A DNA stretch of 50,840 nt, taken from positions 1-50,840 of the forward strand of contig JAFDDA010000005.1 in the NCBI GenBank assembly GCA_019311105.1, given 5' to 3'. Shown piece after piece: positions 35,437 to 42,442 of the stretch. A program made the translations under genes and the position numbers. The notes below the pieces were generated by a model. It saw only the letters and a program-made list of their open reading frames with translations, had not been told where the DNA came from and searched no databases. Within the stretch, counting starts at the first letter, position 1; every line of letters begins with the position of its first letter. This DNA comes from Deltaproteobacteria bacterium. GTDB lineage: Bacteria; Myxococcota_A; UBA9160; JAFDDA01.

Positions 35437-35790
35437 CTACTCGAGGCTCTTGCGGAAGTTCGCGACTGCCAGCACAAGCGCCACGAGCATGAACGCGACG
35501 ATCGCGGCCACCTCGCTCCAGACCGACTCGATCGGCGCCCCCTTCAGCAGCACGCCGCGCGCGATCCGCAGGAAGTGGGTGAGCGGCAGCACCTCGCCGA
35601 TCCACTGAGCTGGCTCCGGCATGGCCTCGAAGGGAAACATGAAGCCCGAGAGCAGCATCGAGGGCAGGAAGAAGAAGAAGGACATCTGGGTCGCCTGGAA
35701 CTGGCTGCGCGCCAGCGAAGACACCACGAGGCCCACCGCCAGCATCGCCGCCAGGAACGGCAGCGCGCCCGGCAAGGCCAGAGGATGGCG
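35437..35790 (-). pseudogene. C-terminal stub of an ABC-2 type transporter permease
   Basis: The minus strand encodes the last helices of an ABC-2 permease: LPFLAAMLAVGLVVSSLARS, QMSFFFFLPSMLLSGFMFPF, then PAQWIGEVLPLTHFLRIARG and a final helix AAIVAFMLVALVLAVANF. Intact proteins of this family are about 370 residues and start with a large N-terminal part, which is missing here. No start codon with a ribosome site fits, so this is a 5'-truncated remnant. Confidence 0.6.
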
Positions 35791-35834
35791 CCGACACGGA
35801 CTAGCCGCGTTGGGGCGGGTTCCGTTGCCGGCCG

Positions 35835-36110
35835 CTAAGCCTCGGTCGGCGCGGCCCCCAGATGTTCCGCCAGGAAGCGCGCCTCGAGTGGCGCCAGGCG
35901 ATCGAAGAGAGCGCCCGTGTAGACGTCGAAGTGCTCCGCATCCACGGCTTCGAGGGTGGCGTGCCGCGTCTCGGCCACGAGGCGTTCGACCGCCGTGAAC
36001 GGGATCAAGCGATCGCGGCGCGCAGCGACGACCAGCAGAGGGCACTCGATCTCGCGCGCGCGGACGATCGGGCGATAGGAGCCGATCGTGAGCAGAACAC
36101 GGGCTGGCTC
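35835..36110 (-). pseudogene. C-terminal stub of an alpha/beta hydrolase
   Basis: The minus-strand frame ending at 35835 reads SYRPIVRAREIECPLLVVAA, then RDRLIPFTAVERL and DAEHFDVYTGALFDRL. It has the catalytic Asp (RRDRLIP) and His (AEHFDVY) elements of an alpha/beta hydrolase C-terminal half. The nucleophile elbow and N-terminal half are absent. Two adjoining stubs cut on the same side suggest deletions or rearrangement in this 0.7-kb gap. Confidence 0.55.
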
Positions 36111-36148
36111 GTCTCCTTGCCGAGGCGACAGGGGTATCCGACGCGTCC

Positions 36149-37855
36149 TCAGCCGAGCGGCCCCTGATAGACCTCCACGAAGCGCTGCATCGCCTGGGGC
36201 GGGAGCGCCATGTTGGCGTCGCGGCTGGTGCGGACGCACACCACGGCGGGCCCCTCGTGGCTCCGGGCCTGCGCGACGGCAGGCGCGATCTCTTCCGTAC
36301 GCTCGACGTAGAAGCCGGCGCAGCCGAGCCCCTGGCCCACCTGATCCCAGCGGATGGTGCCTTGGTCCGTGCCGAAGGTGCGCCCGTAGCGCATGCGTTC
36401 GTTCGGCTCCTCCATGGTCCAGGAGCCTTCGGCGCAGACCACGGTCGTCAGGTTCAGCCCCTCGCGGGCGGCGGACTGCATCTCCATGAAGTGGAAGCCC
36501 GCGGCACCGTCGCCGGTCACGCACACGACCTCGCGCTCGGGGTGCGCGAGCTTCGCGCCGATCGCCGACGGGATCCCGGTGCCCAGCATGCCGAGCTCGA
36601 GGATGTTGAGATAGGAACGCGGCTGGGTCGGCGGAAGACTCAGCGCTGCCCAAAGCGAGGTGTTGCCCCCGTCGGTGGTGTAGATGGCGTCGCGGCCGAA
36701 CTCCTGGCCCACGGCCAACATGACCTGGATCGGATGGATCCCCTCGCCGGACCAGCCGAGGACGGCCCGGGTCTGCTCCTCTCGAATGCTGCGATCGACC
36801 TCACGGTAGCGGGCCAGATCGGCCGACGGCTCCCGGGCGACACCGCGCTTTTCGAGCAGCCGCAGCAGCCCGTCGAGGGCGGCCCCAGCGTCGGCCACCA
36901 TGCCTACGGTGATGGGTCGGGTCACGCCCAGGTGGCGCGGGTCGACGTCGATCTGCACGATGCGCTGCGTCTCGGGATCGCCCCAGTACTTGTCGTAGGG
37001 CAGGTCCAGGTTCCCCATGCGCGAACCCACGACCAGCACCACGTCCGCCTCGCGGCGCACCAGGTCGCCGGCGTCGCCGAAGCCGAACACGAAGTGTTCG
37101 TGATCGCCCGGCACGACGGAGCGCCCGGCCATGCTGGTAAGCACGGGACAGCCGAGGCGCTCGACCAGGCGAAGCAGCGCAGCGTTGGCGCCGGAACGGT
37201 CCACGCCGGAACCTGCCACCACGGCCGGCCGCTCGGCGCCGGCCAGCAGGTCGGCGATCTCCTCGAGCTGCTCCTCGGAGGGCTGAGGCGCGCCCGGGCG
37301 GTAGCGCTCGGGCGCGACGAGGCGCACACCCGACTCCTCGCCCGTGTCGTACATCACCGGCGCGGGCACTTCGAGTTGCACCGGGCCAGGACGGCCCGCC
37401 CACATCTCGCGGAATGCCAGGCGCGTCACTTCGGGGATCCGGTCGAAGGCGAAGATCGGGCCGCCCCATTTGACGGCGGGCGCGAAGACGTCGAGCTGGT
37501 CTTGCCCCTGGAACGTCGAAGGCGGCGACGGATAGACGATGCCGAGGCGGTGCTGGGAGGTGATCGCCAGCATCGGCACCCCCTCGTGCCGGGCCGTGAT
37601 CACGCCGGCCAGCAGGTTCGCCGAGCCGGGCCCGGGGTTGCCGAGCACGGCAGCCACCTGCCCGCTGGTCTTGTAGAGCCCCTCCGCCATGTGGGCGCCG
37701 GCGGCCTCGTGGCGAACCGGGACCAGGCGGATCCCGTTTCCCTCGAGCGCCGCCAGCAGCGGATCGATCTCGGGACACGGCAGTCCGAATACGAAACGGA
37801 TTCCTTCCTGGGCCAGGCAACGGGCGAGTACCTCGCCCCCGGTGATTTCAGGCAT
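36149..37855 (-). CDS. Thiamine diphosphate-dependent enzyme, acetolactate synthase-like
   Basis: The ATG at 37855 with GGAGGAG upstream is chosen over 37882. The 568-residue protein has the three TPP-enzyme domains: Pyr domain with the activating Glu in VRHEAAGAHMAEGLYKTSG, central nucleotide-binding-like domain (RPAVVAGSGVDRSGANAALL) and PP domain with GDGAAGFHFMEMQSAAREGL. After the GDG motif, acetolactate synthases usually have Asn-Asn in a LNN-like strand; here the strand reads VVCAEGSWTMEEPNE, so the Mg-binding Asn is replaced. The reaction is unknown: decarboxylase, carboligase or oxalyl-CoA-decarboxylase-like. No small regulatory subunit gene is near, which argues against branched-chain amino acid synthesis. 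An SDR gene lies directly upstream on the same strand. Confidence 0.85.
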   Translation of the reverse strand: MPEITGGEVLARCLAQEGIRFVFGLPCPEIDPLLAALEGNGIRLVPVRHEAAGAHMAEGLYKTSGQVAAVLGNPGPGSANLLAGVITARHEGVPMLAITSQHRLGIVYPSPPSTFQGQDQLDVFAPAVKWGGPIFAFDRIPEVTRLAFREMWAGRPGPVQLEVPAPVMYDTGEESGVRLVAPERYRPGAPQPSEEQLEEIADLLAGAERPAVVAGSGVDRSGANAALLRLVERLGCPVLTSMAGRSVVPGDHEHFVFGFGDAGDLVRREADVVLVVGSRMGNLDLPYDKYWGDPETQRIVQIDVDPRHLGVTRPITVGMVADAGAALDGLLRLLEKRGVAREPSADLARYREVDRSIREEQTRAVLGWSGEGIHPIQVMLAVGQEFGRDAIYTTDGGNTSLWAALSLPPTQPRSYLNILELGMLGTGIPSAIGAKLAHPEREVVCVTGDGAAGFHFMEMQSAAREGLNLTTVVCAEGSWTMEEPNERMRYGRTFGTDQGTIRWDQVGQGLGCAGFYVERTEEIAPAVAQARSHEGPAVVCVRTSRDANMALPPQAMQRFVEVYQGPLG

Positions 37856-37960
37856 GGTCGGCTCCTCCGTGGTTTCCATCATCGCTCACTCGCTGCCGAG
37901 CAGCATCAAGACTCGCCCCGACCCGGACACTGCGCGCACGGGAGGGCACGCAACGCGGCG

Positions 37961-38800
37961 TCAACCCGCGCCCTTCCGAAGCCGCGCGCTCGCCTTTCGG
38001 GAGACCCAGCGCAACGCCCAGGGTGCGAAGCGCTTCAGGTAGTACATGGCCCAGGCTTCGGGTGAGATCGGCGCAACGAGGCGGTCGCGCTGCATGGCTT
38101 TCAGGATCTTCTCGGCGACACGCTCGGGGGTGTACCCCCGGCGTTCGTAGCTGCTCACCATCTCGCCACGCATCTCGGCCGTGTCCATCGGCCCCACGAG
38201 CCGGGCGCTCCGCGTGATGGGCGTGTCGATGATCCCGGGGCAGATGGCGGTGACCGAGATCCCATCTGGCTCGAGTTCGTCCCAGAGCGCCTCGGTCAAG
38301 CCGAGGACTGCGAACTTCGTGGCGTTGTAGGCCGCCAGCGCCGACGCCGCGCTGTAGCCCGCCGCCGACGACACGTTGACCACGTGCCCGCCGCGTCCGC
38401 GCTCGACCATCCTGGGGATGAAGTAATGGCACCCGTGGACGACGCCCTTCAGGTTGACGCCGAGGATCCAGTCCCAATCTTCGAGCGACGTCGCACGGAA
38501 GGGGCCGCCGATCGCCACGCCCGCGTTGTTCATGAGGATGTCTACCGCCTCGACGCGACCGTGGACGGCCTCGGCGAACTGCGCCATCTGCGCGGCGTCG
38601 GCAACGTCGACGCGCTCCGCGAACGCATCCCGTCCGAGCGCGCGGATCTCGGCCGCCGCATCCGCAAGCCCCGCCTCGTCGACGTCGCAGATCACGAGGT
38701 CCGCTCCGCGCTGCGCGAAGGCGAGCGCCGTCGCGCGCCCGATCCCGCTCGCGGCCCCGGTCACCAGCGCCGTGCGCCCGTTCAGTGTGGTGATGTCCAT
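37961..38800 (-). CDS. Short-chain dehydrogenase/reductase
   Basis: The 279-residue classical SDR has the cofactor motif TGAASGIGRATALAFA, an Asp after the second strand (ICDVDEAGLADAAA) that favours NAD(H), NNAGVAIGGPF, and the catalytic Ser-Tyr-Lys in VSSAAGYSAASALAAYNATKFA. The C-terminal 40 residues form a basic amphipathic tail (PEAWAMYYLKRFAPWALRWV) that may touch the membrane. It oxidises or reduces an alcohol/ketone, substrate unknown. It is 105 bases upstream of the TPP enzyme gene on the same strand, possibly in one transcript. Confidence 0.92.
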   Translation of the reverse strand: MDITTLNGRTALVTGAASGIGRATALAFAQRGADLVICDVDEAGLADAAAEIRALGRDAFAERVDVADAAQMAQFAEAVHGRVEAVDILMNNAGVAIGGPFRATSLEDWDWILGVNLKGVVHGCHYFIPRMVERGRGGHVVNVSSAAGYSAASALAAYNATKFAVLGLTEALWDELEPDGISVTAICPGIIDTPITRSARLVGPMDTAEMRGEMVSSYERRGYTPERVAEKILKAMQRDRLVAPISPEAWAMYYLKRFAPWALRWVSRKASARLRKGAG

Positions 38801-39126
38801 GGGGTTCCGCCTTTCGGTCCTCGGCAGCTAGCCGGGAAGGGGGAAGAAGACTCGAGCTGCGACGTCGATGTTCCTACGAACGGACGTTACGCCGAATCGG
38901 AAGTCCAGGCAGCGTTCTCGCGCACGGATCGGAGCGAGAACACGGGTATTCCTGGACCATGAAGATCTGCGTTCAACGTGCCGTCATGCACGGCTCGCCG
39001 ACAGTGCGTTGGTATCGGTGCTCCGACCGCAGCGCGGCGAAACATCGGCCGCCGATGAGGAGTTGTCCCGCGTCTGTCCCGTGGACAAATTGGGCCTCTC
39101 GAACGACCTGAAAACAAAAGAGAAAG
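38801..39126. other. Intergenic region without a recognisable gene
   Basis: These 326 bases lie between the SDR start and a tRNA-Glu-end scar. Short open frames exist on both strands but none shows family motifs, a signal peptide or a ribosome site. The sequence is less GC-rich toward the scar (an A-rich run near 39110-39126) and may be what is left of an element that integrated here. The 181 bases after the scar (39326-39506) are equally featureless. Confidence 0.5.
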
Positions 39127-39325
39127 TGGCGTCCCCAACGGGGTTCGAACCTTTGGGGTGGGTACGGGATTCCGGGCACCTAGCGCCCTTGCTCAAGGGT
39201 TTTCGTTGGGTGCCTCATGGGTGCGGGCTCCGGTTGCCCGACGCCGCCCCTATGCAACCGTGCAACGCCACAAGGTTCCGGGCGCACACCAGACCCATCA
39301 CGCTGCCATCACCCGCGAGGGCTTC
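39127..39325. repeat. tRNA-Glu 3'-end scar with 200-bp repeat, copy B
   Basis: The first 25 bases (TGGCGTCCCCAACGGGGTTC and onward) are identical to the 3' end (CCA, acceptor strand, T-arm) of the tRNA-Glu gene at 47998-48073. The remaining stretch continues in near identity with copy A at 27373-27569, in the same orientation. After TTCGAACC the tRNA match is lost and the repeat-specific sequence begins, as expected at an attachment-site crossover. Confidence 0.75.
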
Positions 39326-39506
39326 CCAACTACATGCCTTCATGGACTGGTGATGGGAAGCAGGCCCAGGAAGCTTCGATTCCTACCCCGACCTCCCTAG
39401 ACCTGAACCCCGCTGGGGCTCACCGCAGGCCCTTGTCGTAACTCCCCTACTCGGGCCGGGCCCAAGAACGCAGCTTCGAGCGCGGCGGCGGCGAGCCGGC
39501 CCGCGC

Positions 39507-39986
39507 CTAGCCTCGCTCGGCCACGTGGCGGGCGATGTCCAGGCTGCTCAGGATCCCGACGATGCGGCCCTTCTCGATGACGGGAAGGCGGTGGAAGCGT
39601 TTCTCAACCAGGATCCCCGCGGCTTTCGAGAGTGCGTCGTCGGGATCGATGGTGATGGGCTCCCGGGCCATGACGTCGGCCACCGTGCGCTCTTCGAGGC
39701 GTCGCCCGGTGCGTTCGCCGATCTCGGTGAGCGACGGCACGGTCGAGTCGAAGCCGCTCCAGTCGGTGTAGTAGTCCGAGAGCGTCTCCGCCCAGGTGTG
39801 CTCCACCGAGAGCTGCCGGATGACGTCCGAGCGCGAAACCAGCCCGATCAGGGCGCCGTCCTGCGCCACCACCGGGAAGCCCGTCACCCGATCCGCCAGG
39901 AACCGGTGATCCAGCTCCGCCAGCGGGAGATCTTCACGCACGGTTCGCACGTCCCTGTGCATCCAGTCGCGGACTTTCGCGCTCAT
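39507..39986 (-). CDS. CBS-domain protein
   Basis: The ATG at 39986 follows GGAGGAGG; the frame open further upstream is non-coding. The 159-residue protein is a pair of CBS domains: KVRDWMHRDVRTVREDLPLAE with FPVVAQDGALIGLVSRSDVI, then VADVMAREPITIDPDDALSKA with HRLPVIEKGRIVGILSSLDI. Stand-alone CBS pairs bind adenine nucleotides and act as regulatory partners. It lies just downstream of glutamate dehydrogenase on the same strand, with 127 bases between, so it may sense energy state for that step, which is inference. Confidence 0.9.
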   Translation of the reverse strand: MSAKVRDWMHRDVRTVREDLPLAELDHRFLADRVTGFPVVAQDGALIGLVSRSDVIRQLSVEHTWAETLSDYYTDWSGFDSTVPSLTEIGERTGRRLEERTVADVMAREPITIDPDDALSKAAGILVEKRFHRLPVIEKGRIVGILSSLDIARHVAERG

Positions 39987-40113
39987 GTGTTCCTCCTCCA
40001 GCGTTCCTCGATTCGTGCAACCAGCGTACCGGCCTCGGCGACGCCCAGCGACCCGAAGCCGCCCGCTCCGTGGCATACCGCCCCGGCGCGAGGCGTCGCG
40101 GCACCGTTCGCGC

Positions 40114-41505
40114 TCAGGGCCAGATCCCGCGCTGCATCGCCACCTTGGCCACTCGTGCAATGGCCAGCACGTAGGCGGCCGTGCGCAGGTCGACGGGGCC
40201 CAGGCTCTCGGCGCTGGCTTCGCCCTTTTCGGTGGCCGCCGTGGCCTGCTCGGCCGCGGCGGCGAGTGCGCCGTTGATCTCCTGCTGCTTGTCGTAGACG
40301 GCGTCGGTGGCCCGCTCCATCTTGCGGCGCAGCTTCGAGTCGACCTCCTCGGCCTCCCACTGCTGGTTTTCGATGTTCTGGACCCACTCGAAGTAGCTCA
40401 CGGTCACGCCGCCCGCGTTGGCGAGGATGTCGGGCAGCACTACGACGCCGCGCTCGGCGAGGATCCGATCGGCCGCAGGCGTGGTCGGTCCGTTGGCGCC
40501 TTCGACCACGAGCTTCGCCTGCACCTCGTGCGCGTTGTCCCTTCGGATCACGCACTCGAGCGCGGAGGGGATCAGCACGTCGCAGGGCAGGCCGATGAGC
40601 GCTTCGTTGTCCACGGTCACGGTGCCAGCGACTCCGATGACCGAGCCGGTCTCAGCCTTGTGCCGCTGCGCTGCCGCGAGGTCGATGCCTTCCGGGTTGT
40701 AGATGCCACCCTGGCTGTCGCTCACGGCCACGACCCGCGTGCCGAGCTCGGTGAACTGCGTCGCCGAGTGGCGGCCCACGTTGCCGAACCCCTGGATGAC
40801 GACACGCGCACCCGCGAGGGATTCGAGGCCGGGCACACCTCCACGCTCCACGAGCCGCACGATCGCGTGGCGGGCGCCGCGGGCTACGGCGTCTTCGCGC
40901 CCGAGCGACCCGCCCATGTCCAGGGGCTTGCCGGTCACGACGGGGAGGTTGTTGCGGTCCGGGTGGAGCATCTGGAAGGTGTCGTAGACCCACGCCATCG
41001 TGCGCGAGTCCGTGTTCACGTCCGGGGCCGGGATGTCGATGTGGGGGCCGATGTTCTCGCCCAGCTCCGCGATGTAGCGCCGGGTGATGCGGCGTAGATC
41101 CCCCGAGGAAAGCTCCTTCGGGTTGCAGACCACGCCCCCCTTGGCACCGCCGAAGGGCACGTCGATGACGGCGCACTTCCAGGTCATCCAGGCCGCGAGC
41201 GCGCGCACCTCATCCTCGGTGACGTCGGGGTGGAAGCGGATCCCACCCTTGCCCGGCCCACGCACTCGGCTGTGGAGCACCCGGTAGCCGACGAAGGAAC
41301 GGACGCGACCCTCGGCCGTTTCGATCGGGAACTCCACCTCGACGATCCGCCGTGGTCGGCGCAGGAACTCCACCAGCCCCTCTTGGAAGGGCGGCATGTA
41401 GGCCAAGGCACGGTCGAACTGTGCGTCGACGATGCGTGCCGGGTTGAGATCTTCGGGGATCGCGGGTTGGGTGTCGGCGCTCGTGAAAGCTCGCGTGTCG
41501 TCCAT
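40114..41505 (-). CDS. gdhA: Glutamate dehydrogenase (Glu/Leu/Phe/Val dehydrogenase family)
   Basis: The ATG at 41505 gives a 463-residue protein. The substrate domain has KGGIRFHPDVTEDEVRALA and the catalytic region MTWKCAVIDVPFGGAKGGV, followed by RRYIAELGENIGPHIDIPAPDV. The cofactor domain has VVIQGFGNVGRHSA (a GxGxxG loop). Later blocks DVLIPSALE, VVEGANGPTTPAAD and ILANAGGVTVSYFEW are family hallmarks. It interconverts glutamate and 2-oxoglutarate plus ammonia in the cytoplasm, linking nitrogen and carbon metabolism. A 40-residue helical insertion near the C-terminus (QQEINGALAAAAEQATAATE) is richer in Ala and Glu than usual and may differ from standard enzymes. Confidence 0.93.
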   Translation of the reverse strand: MDDTRAFTSADTQPAIPEDLNPARIVDAQFDRALAYMPPFQEGLVEFLRRPRRIVEVEFPIETAEGRVRSFVGYRVLHSRVRGPGKGGIRFHPDVTEDEVRALAAWMTWKCAVIDVPFGGAKGGVVCNPKELSSGDLRRITRRYIAELGENIGPHIDIPAPDVNTDSRTMAWVYDTFQMLHPDRNNLPVVTGKPLDMGGSLGREDAVARGARHAIVRLVERGGVPGLESLAGARVVIQGFGNVGRHSATQFTELGTRVVAVSDSQGGIYNPEGIDLAAAQRHKAETGSVIGVAGTVTVDNEALIGLPCDVLIPSALECVIRRDNAHEVQAKLVVEGANGPTTPAADRILAERGVVVLPDILANAGGVTVSYFEWVQNIENQQWEAEEVDSKLRRKMERATDAVYDKQQEINGALAAAAEQATAATEKGEASAESLGPVDLRTAAYVLAIARVAKVAMQRGIWP

Positions 41506-41649
41506 CGGCGCGCACGATAGCCGCTCGGGCTCGATCCGGCCCGAGCTGGCGCCAGCGGGCCGACGTGCGGCGGGTTGCCTCGGGGGGCGCCGGGTCGGGC
41601 CACGGCGCGGGTGGCGAGGCCGCCTGCCGGGCGGGTGGCCCGGGACTCT

Positions 41650-42112
41650 CGGGCTCCGGCCGAGCGAGGCGCGCGGGCTCATCGTGGCCTGCTACCGGAA
41701 CGGATGGCTCCGGGTCGATCGGAAGTGCGAGGGGCAAGGGATCGACGCTCCCGTCGTGGAGCGCACAAAGACGGGTCGCATCCGCGAGATCCCCTGCGAC
41801 ACCAGGCTTTCAGCGTGGATCGAGACGAGGATGCCCCGAGACCCCGGAGCACCGTTGTTCGCGTTTGACGGGCACCGCTGGTCTCACGCGACGCTGTCCG
41901 ACACCTGGCGGCGAGCCTGCAAGGCTGTAGGGGTACGGTCGAAGTTTTACGAGGGGACGAAACACACGTTCGCCACGGACCGGCTGAACCAGCCCGGGGT
42001 GCGCGAGGAAGACGTGCAGGCGTTCCTCGGACACGCCGACGTTCGAAGCACACGGATCTAGGGGAAGCTCGGGCCGAGCGCGCTCGTGCGCGTCTTGGAG
42101 GCGAAGAAGTGA
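41650..42112 (+). pseudogene. Tyrosine recombinase remnant with the catalytic Tyr codon changed to TAG
   Basis: From LGLRPSEARGL (box I with the first catalytic Arg) the frame runs through NGWLRVDRK, ERTKTGRIREIPCD and FYEGTKHTFATDRL to VQAFLGHADVRSTRI, the catalytic core of a phage-type integrase. The N-terminal arm- and core-binding domains are missing. At 42059-42061 the frame has TAG exactly where the nucleophilic Tyr is expected (STR[IY]Y-type position); the same frame then continues GKLGPSALVRVLEAKK to a TGA at 42110-42112. It is dead both by truncation and by loss of the nucleophile. A tRNA-Glu-end scar starts 70 bases downstream. Confidence 0.75.
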
Positions 42113-42182
42113 GCGGAGTTTTGGTGCAGAATTGCTGCAACGGTTGGAGAGGCCCGAAAAACTCCAACAGTTCTAGTATGTA

Positions 42183-42280
42183 TGGCGTCCCCAACGGGGT
42201 TCGAACCTCTGGGGTGGGTACGGGATTCCGGGCACTTAGCACGCTCGTTCAACGGTTTTCGTTGGGTGCGTGATGGGTGC
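42183..42280. repeat. tRNA-Glu 3'-end scar, copy C
   Basis: The first 25 bases are the same tRNA-Glu 3' end as in copy B, followed by about 70 bases similar to copies A and B (GGGGTGGGTACGGGATTCCG, ACGGTTTTCGTTGGGTGC) and then divergence. It lies 70 bases behind a dead integrase gene, the typical arrangement of an integrase next to its attachment site. The remaining 162 bases up to the protease gene (42281-42442) carry no gene that I can see. Confidence 0.75.
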
Positions 42281-42442
42281 CGGCGTGACGGCGGCCGACC
42301 CGACGCGCCGTGCTCCGGGGGATCTCAGGCTACGAGGACCGAAGGCGGGCGGCCCTCCCCCTGCGGATCGGCTTGACTTCCGCCCTCCTGAGCGAGTAGG
42401 GCTGAAAGGTCGCGCTGGAGACCCGTTGCCGAGGACAGCTCA

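Noticed and set aside
36257..38065. A 602-residue plus-strand open frame
   Set aside because: It lies antisense to the TPP enzyme gene, whose frame has full-length family motifs; the plus-strand product has none.
42059..42061. Amber codon in the recombinase as a pyrrolysine or recoding site
   Set aside because: The gene is also truncated at its 5' end, nothing else suggests amber recoding, and a one-base change from Tyr explains it.
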